DNA from: Struthidea cinerea
Taxonomy: Eukaryota; Chordata; Aves; Passeriformes; Corcoracidae
Direction: 5' to 3'
DNA length: 64,000 bases
NCBI GenBank assembly: GCA_013397865.1
Contig: VZTI01004088.1
Coordinates: 1,909,478-1,973,477 of the forward strand
A program made the translations under genes and the position numbers. Each line of letters begins with the position of its first letter. Positions within the stretch are counted from its first letter, which is position 1. Below are positions 12,033 to 25,680 of the stretch, piece by piece. The notes under the pieces were generated by a model. The model was not told the DNA's origin and searched no databases. It was given only the letters and a program-made list of their open reading frames with translations.

Positions 12033-12144
12033 ACCACAAAAATCAAAACCAAACCAAACCAACAAACAACAACAACAACAAAAACCCCAAACAAACAAAA
12101 AAAAAACCCAACAAAACCCCAAAAAAGCCAAACCAAACCACCAC
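12033..12144. repeat. A/C-rich low-complexity tract
   Basis: About 110 bp made almost only of A and C on the plus strand (units such as aaacc, aac and aaaac). It is therefore T/G-rich on the CCDC88C pre-mRNA. It makes the overlapping frames look like lysine/asparagine- or phenylalanine-rich proteins, which are artefacts. Confidence 0.9.
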
Positions 12145-13659
12145 ATTTTAAAAGATCTCAGAGAAGAAAGTTTTCTGGTTGTAATTAAAGGAACTAGAAG
12201 ACAGGAACACATGGATGACCAGTGTCTTTCCTACAAGAGACACAGGTACTTTCTTCAAAGAGAGATCTAAGGTACTGACAAAAACCAGCAGGTCAATGAT
12301 AGGAAATTATAGCTGAACACAGGACAGCTTTCAAATGTGCAGCTTTCCCAGGAACCAAAACTGTATTTACCACATTATGAGTCTCCTGCCAGCTGTCACT
12401 CAGGAATGGCAGTGACAAGGAACCAGCCAGCCTTTCCCATTGACACTTAGCCAGCAGAGATGCTGCCTTGCTGGCCCAGACATTTCTATTCAGTAGCACT
12501 CTTGATGCTAAGCAGCCCATTGCCCATATGACCGAGAACAACAGCTCTTGTATTTTTACTTTCTTCCTTGCCCATAACACTAGCCTGTACAACCCAATTA
12601 AGACTTGCACACTTTATTCTGCTTGCTGAAGAAGTGGATTCCTTACTCTCAGCTTGATTTTAACACAGAAGTGCCAAGACTATGAGCTTCAGTGATGCAA
12701 CATCTGCTAATATTCTTTTCTGACAAATGCTTTTCTGTACGTACACACTCTACAGCTGCTAAGAGCAGCAAAATAGAATCTTCTGCCAAAGTTTCTGCCA
12801 TTTGTTTGTTCTGGAGATGCTGATTACCATGTCATTCCCCATCACTGCTGACAGGGTTCATTCAGTTTACCTTCTTTGGTAAAAACAAATACAATGTCCT
12901 TGGCACTAGCACTGGGCTCAGGCAGAGACAGAATGGGCAGGCAAAAAGTAAAAAAAAAAAAGTAAGAAACATAGCAACAAAACTTTCCATTTCAGAAATG
13001 TGGTTCAAAGAAGTCAACTTCATCTTCAGGCTAAACAGCTTTCATTTTGTCTCACCAAAAGCACTGGACTCTGGACATGAGCTCACTGGCTTCCATTTTA
13101 CTTTTGATGTGATACTTCATGCAACAGATATCACTGTCTAAACAACATGGCCAGACAAATGTTTTTCTTTTTGTCCATTCTCTTCCTCACTTTTTCTTAC
13201 TTTTTCATATATGTATTTTTCCCTCCATCCTCAATTTTCTTCCCACATTTCATTTGCAACAGTTCCTTCACATCTTTTGGCAATTCTGCAAGACCCTGGG
13301 TGTGTACATACAGCCAGAACTAAACTCATTATACAGGCACAAAGGACACCTGAAGGACAACTCATCATTGTCCTATGGCAGACTATATCCTGGGTCACTT
13401 GCAGCAATGGGTGAAGAGACACAGCTTTCAAACAAACAAACAGCTGCTGTTATGGCTTTGGCAAGAACTCATTCATCACACAAATACACGTGTGTATTTA
13501 TTTGTACAGGTATATAAATATCTCAGTGTTACATTCTAGATACATAAAGTTGTAAGATTCAGAGATGCTTGCCAACAAATATATACAGTTTATTATAAGC
13601 ATGTTTATATTATGGCCTGTGTAGGAGACTGGCTGCCAGAGTCCCTTGGGAGCAACTCT

Positions 13660-14655
13660 CAGTCCAAACAGTTAAATCCAGCTGGTGGTCACTCACAAGT
13701 GGGGTTCCCCAGTGCTCAGTACTGAGGCCAGCCCTGTTTAGTATCTTTATCAATGATCTGGACAAGGGGATTGAGGGCACCCTTAGTCAGTTTCCATATG
13801 ACACCAAATTGGGTGGGAGCGTTGATCTGCTGGAGGGTAGGAAGGCTGTGCAGAGGGATCTGGACAGGCTGGATCCATGGGCTGAGGCCAGTGGTGTGAG
13901 GTTCAAAGCAGTAAAGGTCCTGCCCTTGGATCAGCAACAATCCCAGGCATCACTACAGGCTGGGGGCAGAGTAGCTGGAAAGTAGCCCTGTGGAAAAGGA
14001 CCTGGGGGTGCTGGTTGACAGCAGCTGAACATGAGCCAGCTGTGCCCAGGCGGCCAAAAAGGCCAATGGCATCCTGGCCTGGGTCAGCAACAGTGTGGCC
14101 AGCAGGACCAGGGCAGTGATTGTCCCCCTGTACTTGGCAATGGTGAGGCCACAACTCAAATCTTGTGTTCCGTTCTGGGCCCCTCATGACAGGAAAGACA
14201 TGGAGGGGCTGGAACGTGTCCACAGAAGGGCAACAGAGCTGGGGAAGGGTCTGGAACACAAGTCTGATGAGGAGTGGCTGAGGGAGCTGGGGGTGATTAG
14301 TCTGGAGAAAAGGAAGCTCTGGGGGACTTTACTGCTCTTTACAACTACCCGAAAGGATGTTGTAGTGCATGGGGGTTGGTCTCTTCTCCCACATAACAAG
14401 CAATAGGTCAAGAGGAAATGGCCTCAAGTTGTACCAGGGGAGGCTTAAGAATACTCCTATGGACACTAGGAAAAATTTCTTCCTGAAAGGTTGGTCAAAG
14501 ATTGGAACAGGATGCCTGGGAAAGTGGTTGAGTCACCATCCCTGGAAGTATTTAAAAGACATAGATGTGGTGCTTAGGGACACAGTTTAGTGTTAAGGGC
14601 TGGACTCTTTAAGGTGTTTTCCACCCTAAATTAGAACAGAATTACAGAATCGCTT
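13660..14655 (+). mobile_element. CR1 LINE, 5'-truncated and degenerate, antisense to CCDC88C
   Basis: The run of CR1-typical segments is in order and on the plus strand: the ttccccagtgctcagtactg region, tctggacaaggggattgagg, gacaccaaattgggtggga, ctggaaagtagccctg, ggcatcctggcctgggtcag and tgaggccacaactcaa. It then continues through gagaaaaggaagctctggg and the 3' portion ending in a decayed ATTCTRT-like tail at about 14.65 kb. It covers the C-terminal part of the reverse-transcriptase ORF plus the 3' UTR. Frameshifts and stops break the ORF, so it is inactive. It sits about 70 bp past the exon 4 donor. CR1 of this type points to a bird or other sauropsid. Confidence 0.93.
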
Positions 14656-14723
14656 AAGAAAACAAAACAGATTTTATTTAGTACTACAGAGGAGATGGGT
14701 GAAAAACCCGATGAACTACTCAC

Positions 14724-14793
14724 CAGAAAGAGGATCTTTGCCAATCATTAAAACATTTGGTAAATTCATTACAATCAGCTGCTGGAGGACCTC
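14724..14793 (-). CDS. CCDC88C: CCDC88C exon 4, residues 91-113 plus first base of 114
   Basis: It encodes EVLQQLIVMNLPNVLMIGKD followed by PLS and the first base of a glycine codon. The LPNVL.IG.(D/N)P motif is diagnostic of CCDC88 Hook-type domains. Acceptor TTTGTTTAG|GAG; donor CTG|GTGAGT, phase 1. Length is 70 bp. An antisense CR1 insertion starts only about 70 bp downstream of its donor. Confidence 0.97.
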
Positions 14794-16458
14794 CTAAACA
14801 AAAGAGAACAACAGACAAAGTTCAGCGTGAAGGAATTCAAATCAATACCACCACAAAGAATACAAAGCTCCATCAATTACACAGCTTTTAACATCCTGGC
14901 AGGTCAGAGGTCACAAGAGGAAACCCCACTTGAGAGAGAAATCACTATTTGAAGACAGCATCAGGTTGCACAGCTAACATACACTAATCGCCTCTTTTAA
15001 CAATGGCTAATATGGAACTTAAAGGGTCCCATGGCACTAATCAGGATAAATGCATGACCATGCCAGGCACACCAATCATTCATGCCTTTACCCCAGGCAT
15101 GATCTGTATTCATCTGATGTGCAACATACAGCTGCTGTCATGTTTCAGGGCATGTAAGTGCATCTGGTTCAAAGGTACCTAAGCCACTCTGTGAAGTTTG
15201 AGTAACTCAAATAATTGGTCAAATTATCTCATAGGTCTGAAAATTTAAGGATGGGCTGGGGAAGTGGGTGTGGGGAAAAGCCCTTGACCAGGCATCTGGC
15301 ACTGCTCAGAGAAACTGGATATAAAGTTCTAGATTTGTTTGCATTGTTTTTAATGAGGAGTAACACAGAATTAAGTATGTCATGAACATCATTTAAGGGC
15401 TGTTTTATTTCAGGGGAGACGACAGAAGGGAGATGCATCAGGTTCAACATGTAAATGCCAGCTGCCTGAAGCTGCTCTGAAATCACAGAATGGCTTAGGG
15501 GAGAAGAAAGGCTACAAACCCTGGGGCAGACAAAATGCTTAAAGTTGTTCCAATAAATACATTGCAAAGGGGACTCTGCACAGTAATAGAATTAACCATG
15601 CACCCCAGAAACAAAGAGCAGAGCAATACAGTTGTTAGCTTCGACCTGCAGTTACCAGCACCCACTTGCTATGATCTGGACAAAACATTTTGCAGGCAAG
15701 TTTTCACTTCACATAAAAAGCTTGGGAGGAAAACGACTGTATGACTGAAATGCTGTGCTGAGATTCAGGAAACGAAAGTTCACAGATACAACCCTACCAA
15801 ATGTTTGGCAGGTGCCTTTCTCTGGCTTGTCTCCACTTCCCAGACTACCCCTAGGCCACTGGAAGGGCACATGCGTTGATACTTGCAAAGCATTCAGACC
15901 AGGGGAAAAAGCACCACAGCCCAGCAAAGAAACACACTTCCTGAAACAATCACCCATTCACTCAAACACTTCCCCTCCAAGCTACCCATTGTTATTTCTC
16001 TGCTTTCAAAGTTATACCACAGGAGGAAAATTAAGCCTGACTGAAAGAGGAAATAATTCAGAGAGCCTGCAGCCTTTGATAAGCAATCAGAGTGCATATT
16101 CTAAAAAAATGTTTTGGACACAACACATTTAATTTTTTTCCTCGGATCCATACCAAAACACACTCCTTGGAAGTTCTGCTTTTGGATAAAGTATCTCAGT
16201 GTCACAGCTAATAGGGTTTTTGGAGCTGTTAAGGAAAAGGGTTCTACAGTCCTTTATGTAATATGAAGCTTGGCTAATGCAGACCAAACATTCGCTGACT
16301 CATTAGCCAAATGCATTTTGTATTTTGGGCATTTGAGACACATTAAACAAAGTCTGTTTGCATCTGTTACCAAAACAGGTGTGAAACCTATTGGATGTAA
16401 GAGCACATGGCTGGACTGCAATATGTGTTATGACAATACAGCACGGCACTGAGGCTTT

Positions 16459-16505
16459 AAACAAACAAAAAAAAAACAAAAAAAACCAAACCAAAACAAA
16501 AAAAA
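16459..16505. repeat. A-rich (A/C) low-complexity tract
   Basis: About 47 bp of A runs interrupted by single or paired C (acaaac, ccaaacc). Same texture as the 12.03-kb tract. Confidence 0.9.
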
Positions 16506-17837
16506 TCAGACTTTGCATATACTGAAGTATGGAGCTTTAACCAGAAATTTCCACGGCAAAAAAGAGGAGAAAGAATTCTGCTTTCAGTCACCCAGCACGT
16601 GGAGCAGCACTGAGGCAGGAATGCATAAGGAATTTGCGTTGTCTTAGTCTAATCATCAGATCACTAGCTATTTAACTGGCAGACACAAAAGACATTACAG
16701 CTAACCTTTATGCTGTTAACATTCCCATGAGCTCCTCCTGCAAAATTGTTTGAGTATACCATCCAACACAATCATGTCTGAACTCCCTCATAATTGTCTG
16801 AGCTCAGTATCTTCTAGCAAGAATCTGACAGTTACTGCATAGAAGCTGAAATGGCCCCAAGCCTGGAAGAGTGATTTGTTAATTCAGATTGAAAGATTCC
16901 AATTGTTGCAAGAGGTGATACTCTGACTCGTTTATTTTTAAAGTAAAATATTTAAACAGATAATTACCTGTGTTATTCTAAAAGCCTTCACGTTCAGATT
17001 AGTTCCTGTGATAACACCTGACTTATGCAGTGCAGCTCACCAGCAGATCTCAACACTTTATAAAAGGAAGGCCAATGCCACTGCTCTCCTTTTTCAAGCT
17101 CAGGAAAGCAAGTCAGAGAAACAGTTACTTCAGTTTAATAAACTATCCTCTGGGAACCAATGTGCCAATGAACCATCCACTCACACAATAGCAAGAGTGA
17201 GATAAAATATGTTAAGGGAAAGCTCCTACACTGATCAATGTAGCTCAGATTTTGTCCATTTTGTTTTCCTTTCTGAAACCTCAGAAAGTCAGTGAAGCTC
17301 AGTTGATACTCAGTGACTGACTCAGTATCTGGGATAATGTGACCGGGTCTCAGATCCATGGCTCAAAATCCCGCATCTGGAAATAGAACTAGCATCCCCC
17401 TCACCTAAGAGCAAATCAGGAATTCTTCAACATCTATCATTTATCAGTATTTTTTTTTGTTTTCAATAACGCAGATTGAAAAGTAAAATGCTGTGCCTCA
17501 GCCTGGCCTCTCAGCTCCCCTCACATCTTATCACTCCTCCTTGAAGACCCTGTGAAGTCAAACTTAGGCTTCAGGCAGAAAACCGTGCTGTTCCAGCCTG
17601 TAAACTGGCATGGGGACCAAAGGGCCCCATGGATCCAACCATCTCCCAGGGTACAGCTACTCTGGGCATTGGGTGAACCTGGACACACCACGGAAGCCCA
17701 GAGAGAGAAAGAAATGGTAGATAAAATGCAGCATTTCCCTACAGGGGCAGCAATTATGTTACCGCATTATATATAAAGGATGCTGTTATGCTTGAAATCA
17801 AACACACTGTGAGACTCCACAACAGAGGCAGAGATGG

Positions 17838-17874
17838 TGGGTGTGGGTGTGTGTGGGTGTGTGTGTGTGTGTGT
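17838..17874. repeat. GT/CA microsatellite, imperfect
   Basis: GT dinucleotides over 37 bp with three extra G interruptions at the left end, then a clean GT run from 17857. Likely polymorphic. Confidence 0.95.
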
Positions 17875-20800
17875 CCTTCAGCCTCAGGCAACCAGCAGGG
17901 CTAGGGGCAACATATCCAGGCAGGAACTGGAGAGGGAAACAGCGTTTTCAAACATTTTAAATAGCCCACAGCAACCCACAGTACCCTGGAGAGCAACTGT
18001 ACAAGCAAAAAGTCTAATTCCTCCTGTGAAAAGCCTTTTAATTATTTTTACAGCACAACTAAAGCTTGGTTAAAACAGTAAAGGTTACAACAACAACACA
18101 TGCTAACAATTTCCCAGATTATTAGAACCATTAGTATCTAAATTGCCAGATTTACAGCTAGACCATTAACCAACTCAGAAGCCAGCTACTGCAAGTCAGC
18201 AATCACCTCCCTCAGAATACGGTTTGTCTTTTTTATTTATTTTTTGTTGCTAATGAGATTTCCATGAAAAAAAAAAGAAAAGCTGGTATCAGAAGTGTTA
18301 TTTAAGGAATCAAAACAAATCCCTGTCAGGCCTCAGCGCAGTGCCCGTAAGTTTCTGAAATGTTCCTTTCCCAAAGATCAGGATATTTTAAACTTGAAGA
18401 GATTTGTCCAAAGTCTTTTGACAGCAGCGGTGGTTGCAAGAATGGATGCTTTTAGATAGTACATCACCACCACGATCACAAAATGTAAGGATCAGCAGCC
18501 AAGTGTTACACTCCTTGAGCCAGACACCCAAACTCAGTAGATAAAGCTCAAAAAGGTTTGAGCAAACAGTTACATGACTCTCTAATGACAGGGAGGGCTT
18601 TTCAAGTGAAGGTCACACTGAGTGCTTGCCCACACAGACATGGAGCCTGAAGCCAGCTGGGACAGCCATGACACCCCAGCAATGAAAAGGATACTGCCTA
18701 AGCCAGAGGTAAGTTTTATTGAAAGGACCTAGGCACTCCAGGACTGGTACACCAAGAAACATCAGTGAATTACCTAGAAATCATAAGGTTAAACATAAAT
18801 ATAAATGCTGCGCTCTTATCAGCAGCCTTCTGGCGTCTAAGCCCCTGCTGTGAACTTGCTTGACATTTGCGAACTCTTTGCAATCACTTTTTTAAAAAGA
18901 AGCTTAAGATAAAATAAAGCCAAAATTCCCCCACATTGATTCTAACAGTCAAGGGCCTTAGGAAAAATCAAGACACATACAAGATTAAAGATAAAATTCT
19001 AAGTACCAAATTAAGCATTTAGGCTTACTAAACACATGAACAAACACACTCATTCCCTCCTCCCTGAAAGTTTCTAATAATTCCTGGAGTGCTGAGGCAT
19101 ATTTTACATCCTCTTTTTATCCCTCCAAGATCACACAACACGGGATGCTTGCTCTTTGCCTTAGATCTTCAGAAGAGAGGCAGTGGAAGCTCTCCCTCTC
19201 AAGTCACCGTGGCCACATATTAACACTTTATTAATTTTATAATATTAACATATTAATTTACCTGTAACAGGATAAGTGGGCCTCTTGTAATTTTGTAGGA
19301 ACAAAGTCTCCTTGGTCCATACTATACTTCAGTACATATTTGCTTCTTAAAAATACATGTGCAACAGCATGGTCTTAAGGTATTGTTCTTAGATGCACTT
19401 TTTTAGTGCCAATTCAAGTGTGCCAACAGCTCTTGCAAGGAACAAATTGCTACAAAAGGAGTAGGTAAAATTGTCCTTTCTGTGGCTGAGAGACCAGACA
19501 AATACAAGCTTTACACAAAAACCTTCCCCTGCATTACCATACAGCACAGCATTAATATAGAGTAACTACTAGCTTCTCATGCAAAATTAAATTAACCTCT
19601 GCCTGAATCCTACACAAGAAGGGAGTACTAAATAAATTATGTAAGGAGAGAGGCAGTCTACCAGTCATTGTAATTCAATGCTCAAGCCAAGCAATTCCAT
19701 TTAAGTACATTGCTTGGCTATAAAATGCTAATTGCCCAACTGACTGGAAGCCAAATGGTGCTTTCCGACTTAAAATGCTCATGAGGAAAAGACATCCCCG
19801 GAGTGGGAAACATTTGGTGAAACACTGAATCGTTAGAGAACGTCTCAGCAGGAGTCTGGCCATCTGCACCAGCCCAAAGCCTCCTAGCAGCAGCACGGGG
19901 TGGCAGCTTTGTCCCTACACATTTTAAGGCCCCTTTGGATGCTACCACAAAGACAGGCTGGGATCCGCACTTCCCAGGCAAGGCGAACTCCCAAGTCCAA
20001 GGGACAATCAAACACAAGCTTTTCTGGAATCAGAATTCTAAGGAAGAGCAAACATGCTAATGAACAACCTTTAAAATAAAACACACTTTAAACAGCACAT
20101 TGAGACACAAGTGGGTTTTTTTTAAGTATGTTTTTTCAAAGTTTCCAGTTTTGTATTAAAATAACAATGAAAAGCTATTTTGCAGCCTACAAAGAGGTTA
20201 TCTTTTAGATGAAAAATATATTTGTCTTCCAATAGATATAAACTTCATAAAGGTTGGGGGTATTGCAGTAATTATGTGAGGAGTTATTAATGGTGTCAGA
20301 GAAATAGCAAGATTCTGTGAACTGTATGGCAGGGTCTCACAAAAGATTAGACAAGATGAAACAAGTTGTTGCACAGAAATGACAAGGAAGTGAAACACAA
20401 ATGTTTTATTGACATGTTTTCCATGTACATCTTGCCATGCAAGCACTCCTGATGACACCATGTATGTGACTCAGTGCTCGCTGTTTCCCTGCCAACACAT
20501 TATATACATGACAAAATTTGATTAAAAACTTTGCTCACCTCTGCAACAATAGTACTTGTTATGTGACGGACTAGAGGATTAGCTGTCTTTAAAGCAATTT
20601 TTTTTTCCTACTGAAAACCAGTGTTACAAAGCACATTTCTAAAGATCCTTCAAGTGGAAACCCAAAAGCCACTAAAATAACTGTTGCCTCATCTGCTGAA
20701 AATAATCAGTTCTGACAATCGTAGACTGGAATCTCAGTGGGAGGGGATGTGAAGGAATCATACCTAGTCTTAACTGTGCTCAGCCTGTGCAGGGTGCAGA

Positions 20801-23800
20801 TAACCCACTAAATGACAAAAATACACTCAGCATAGAAATACACCATGTAAGATCAAATTTTATTTTAAAAACTTAACACACGGGAGATTTGGATGGCATG
20901 TTATAGTCTATCATATAAAACCCCCCAAAAAACCTAGAAGGACCCAGGCATAACCATCCACCCAATTAATTGTTATGGCTCAGGTTTTGTTATTTGTATT
21001 AGAGTAGTGCAGAGGTCCCATCCAGGAGCAAAACCTCATGCACTGGAGCTGTACAAACAGTAAGACATCCCTGGAACAAAGAGTTTGTTATAAATACCCA
21101 AGGTATTGGTAGGCTGATGAAAAAAATAGTAACAAGCAACAGAGGAAGGAAATTAAAATAAGATTCTGTGGTTATAATATGATCCACTGTGTGCACTCTT
21201 GCTGCTTTATGAACTGGTTAAATCAAGTCATCCAGGCTGGAGAGAACTAATTCACTCCAGATATCAGAGGGCACGGGAAGCAAAACAAGTCCTGATAAAT
21301 ATATTTTGCTTTAGGATGAAATTGTTCACATCACAAAAAAGAAGAATCTAAGTATATTTAAATAAAGGTACTTTTATATATGTAAAAAGCATTTTAGGAC
21401 ACAATTAGTTTTACTTCTAGTCCAGTGGAATAAATAATGGAGAAGTTGACACACATCAGTTGCGTAGGACTTTTATTTTTTCATCAAACTAAGTACAAAA
21501 GTGTACATTTACTTCTGAACAATTAAAGGCATAGCAGCAGATTTTTTTATCCTAGTTTCACTAACTCCAGGATGAATCACTTATGTTAATAAAACATACA
21601 ACTATGATTGTGCCTAGTGGCAATATTGATTTGACCCAGAGAAGAGAAAATCCAATAGTGGAACACTGTGTTTTCCTGCTTTTATTGCCAGCAGCACCTT
21701 TGACTAATTTACCTACTTTCGCTACAAAGAAAAAGCCTATTGATTTAACCTCAACTTCTCTTTTTAAATCATGTGCAAGTGACTACACATGTTTGTAACA
21801 GTGTCCTGACAAATTACTCTTGACTTCTATTTTATTTCATCTCAGATTTGTCCTGCGGTGGTTTATGCAGTAACAGGGAATATGAAATGTGCTGCGTTAA
21901 AGGCTTGTCACTCTACATTACAAATCTAACCAGCTAAAATGCAATCCATCTGTTGAACACACTTTCAGCTAATCTATGGTGGTCTCTAAGGACTGTAATA
22001 ATTCACCTTAATACACAGTAAAAAAACACCACAGGCCATCAGAAAAGACTTAAAGCACCACTGAATTCTCTGAAACTCAGCACCAAGCACCCGCACTTGT
22101 TACAAAAGGAAGTCAGTTTTCCCCATATACTGGGCATATTTTACTGGGATAATCAAAAATTTTCACGTCAAACTCTAGAACTGAGCAACTATATTTAACA
22201 CTGAAGCCTGATACCAAAACACATTAGCCATGCAGAGCTCCGAGGTATAAACTCTGCTCCACTGCCCTTGATCACTAGAGTGAAAAAAATCATAATATTA
22301 AAATACAGCTTATCATCAAGAAACAAACACCAACACAATAAAAGCTTCTCTAAGGAAGATTATGTGCAAGATCTGTTTTCTGCCATTTCTCCTCTTACAA
22401 GCTTTTCTAAATCTTGGGGGGGTTTATGTGTTTATATGAAACATACACAGTAAACATCTAACTGGGCACAAGATACCAGTTCACATAAAATACAGTGAAT
22501 TTCTTAACACAATTTCTATAGTGCCATGAAGAAGAGCAAAATTAATTAACCCAAGGCAAGTACATGGCAAGTTGTGAGGCTTACTTAGACATTCAGACTC
22601 TAAACATCTGCACTGCAACTTCAACACTGTAATAGAGGTCCAGGCAGTGAAAAAATGCCAAGACTCTAAAGAAGCACACAACCACTGGAGTGGCAATTGT
22701 GACACAATTCCTGAAAAAGCAGCAGTCAAAAGTAGAGGGAAAAAAGGAGTTAAAGACGGGAAAATGTAGGAATACCAGTTACACATTACAGCAATACTAC
22801 TTTCCCAAAGATGTATAACAAGCAGGAGCTAGGTAGCACAAATGTGTACTTTTTCCATTTTTGACAGTATAAAGTAATTTATTAGTACAAATGTTGCTTG
22901 AAAAAGAATGTGTTTTCTTGGGGAAAACTCTAAAACAAACTCTTAATCCTGTGAGGGCACAGGGGCATGTGTGACAGGAATAATTTGAAAAGCCAAGTCA
23001 ACGCTGAAGTTTAAATAAGAAAACAAATCTGTCAAACCAGAAAAAAAAAAAAAGAGTAAAGCAGGAAGGGGACAAAAATGGGATCATTTCATGATTTCTA
23101 GTATTATGAGAAATATTTTAGTAGCAAACAGAAGGCCTAACAGATGCAAAGGACTTTAATGTGAATGTACGAGTCAAATTTAATCAGTGACTCAAGGTAA
23201 TAGAAGTAAAACAAACATCCAAGTTGACCGTTACCAACCTGATACTCTAATGTCCTGTTTGAAGCAGGAATGCATGAAAAACTTCCCATCTACCTCTCAG
23301 TCCCCTAAAGAAACAAGCAGCTTTACCCTGCCACTCTTACTAATGCTGAGTAACATCCTACTGTCTCAGCCATCTTGACTGCCATGGGGGCAGCTCACAG
23401 AGAAAAATATTTCTCAACAGCAAAAGGTGCCGTGCTTTGCCCTCCAAACATCCAAACACCCTCAGAGCTGCTCAAATATAAGGCAGTTAAAGGCTCAGAA
23501 ACAAGCACAAATGTGTTTAGTCTTTCCAGAATAATACTCCCTGAACAAACAAGATTTAATTCACGTTACGCTGGTAAACCATTTTGAGAAACCCAAATGG
23601 CTAGCACTGGAGAAACACAGAAAATGACACCTAGAAACTGAGAAACTGTAAATACATGGACACTATTCAAGGAGTGATGACCAACAGGAATTTAGTGGGA
23701 TAAACATTTACATTATTGGTTAGCGTTGCTCGCTTTGAAACACATGAAAATCTTTGTCTCTAACTCAGGAAAAGCATTATTTCCAGGACAATTTTTTTCT

Positions 23801-25199
23801 CCCGATGAAGAAAAGGGTTGTGACAGTGCTTGATGAATACCTGTTAGAGAACTGAGTAACTGGTCTGTCAGTACTTGTCATACTTTCTTCCCCTAGCATG
23901 TTTATAAATGTGAAGGAAAAAAAAATCAATTAAGTTTAATTTAAACCAACTAATTTCCAAAAGCTAATTTTAAAGATTTTAATTTTTAACCATGAGTTTC
24001 CAACAAGCTTAAGACCGGTGCTCAGGCAGCTTACAGGCAACCTAGTATTGGACAGCAAGTTAATGTTTCAGGAAGCCTGCACACAGTCACTATGCCATCA
24101 GCTTATTATCTAACTGCAACAGAGAATGCAGCCTGAGCAAGAGAGGTCCTTGAGGCATTTGCAGATAACCATGCAAAAATCCACACTGGATTTACAGAAG
24201 AGGGAAGTTTTTAGCTGGTCTGAAGGGAAAAGGAGAGGGTACCGGGAACAAGCTGTGCCACCCTAGAAGGATGCCTGATCCAACAGTATGATGCTATGGG
24301 ACAAACGAGGTGATTGAGGAAGTAGAGGGAACAGAAGGTTTCACTGGTGAGGTCTGTAGTTTAAAACAAAACCAAAGGAGTTTGTATTTGCTAGTCATTT
24401 GATTATGTTAGGTGCTTTCTGCTACAACCACCTGATGCTCTCTTGCAGGCAAACTCCCATTACCAACCAGCTAACAGAGGCACTGAAAACTCAAATACCA
24501 GTAAAGCAGAGAGTCCTTGCAGTTCAGGTATGCCCCTCTCAAATACTACTAAAAAAAACTCTTAATGGGTATCACTGCAGGTTAATGTTATGAGCTTTCC
24601 AACTACTCTGAAGCAGAATTTATGTTCAACATCATTACTTCAATGTATCACTGCATTATCACTATCACCTAATTTAACCAATATTAACAAGTTCAAAAAC
24701 ACCCACACATCCCTTGCCATGTGCTTTGCCATTGTAGCAACAGTCTCAAATTTTTTCTCAAGGTGAGTAAAGGGAGAAGCTTCAAGTCAGATCAGATGGT
24801 TTTCCAATGCACAAATGTACAGTGGTGTTTCTCTTTATAGCTAGCAGATTGCCCCAGGCAGGGATCACACAGGGAATTTTCAAGACCATCAACACTTCTT
24901 GCGCTGCACAGGTGGAGAAGCTGCAGTAAATTTCACATGACTTTCTCAAGGTAACCCAAGCACTCTTGGGAAAGAAAACACTCCCAGCATTTACTGCGAC
25001 AGTCATCAGTTCTACCATTAACACTGAGCTGCAGTTACAATAGAATAAAAAAAGGAGAAGAAGAAAGATGACCACAGAACCTAGCATGAATAAAATGAGA
25101 GGACAGGAAAAGGAAGCCATGTCCTCAAAATAGCCTCTGGGCTCTCATCGTCCCCTTTCTGGATTTTCTATGCTCATTTGTTTTCAAAGGCAAACAACC

Positions 25200-25680
25200 T
25201 TTCCATCTGGGGAGTTACTTCCTCCCCCTCGGAGGGGGGGGCACAGGTACCCACGGAGAGGAGACACAGTTATCTACAGTTGACACTCGGCTATTCACAG
25301 AGTTTACTGCCAGTAATTTGCACCTCGGCAAAGCCAGGTCAGGCGAAACCCACAGGCAATTACCAGGTCAAGCTGCCAAGAACATCCTCCCTGATTTGCC
25401 CAACTTGTTGCCACCCGGGAGGCGACAGAGGAGCCTCCTCCTCGGTCCCACCCCACGGAGACCCCTCCCTGGCATGTGATCCCTTTGTAAACTGCCAGCC
25501 TGGAGCTACCAGAACAACGGGGATGGTGCTTCAGGATGCTTAGTGCTCAGCACCCACCCAAAGCAAGCGGGTCCAGGAGGGGACCTGGGGCAGCCCCCGG
25601 ACATTCTCCACCCCAGGACACCGGGGGACTTGTCCTCTCCCGTGCCATTCCCATCTCACGGAAGTTCACTTGTTGCCCCT
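25200..25680. promoter_or_regulatory. GC-rich, CpG-enriched patch inside intron 3
   Basis: About 480 bp with clearly higher GC and roughly 15 CpG dinucleotides, in an intron where CpG is otherwise scarce. It contains a C-run/G-run hairpin (cctccccctcggaggggg) near 25.22 kb. Two consecutive plus-strand open frames cover it, but neither resembles a known protein. It could be an intragenic CpG island, an alternative promoter or an old GC-rich repeat. Confidence 0.35.

Larger units (their letters stand above)
5549..14723 (-). other. CCDC88C: CCDC88C intron 4, 9.2 kb
   Basis: It contains the CR1 element at 13.66-14.65 kb, the A/C-rich tract at 12.03-12.14 kb, a short GA run at about 11.44 kb, and an AT-rich stretch with clustered homeodomain-type TAAT cores at 10.38-10.68 kb. 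The sequence at 6.2-6.4 kb is locally GC-richer without a recognised identity. The remaining sequence shows no gene that I can support. Confidence 0.9.

Noticed and set aside
11845..12270. 141-codon frame with Lys/Asn/Gln runs
   Set aside because: Produced by the A/C-rich tract.
14095..14590. Several open frames in the CR1 region
   Set aside because: Remnants and shadows of the degenerate CR1 reverse-transcriptase ORF. No intact protein.
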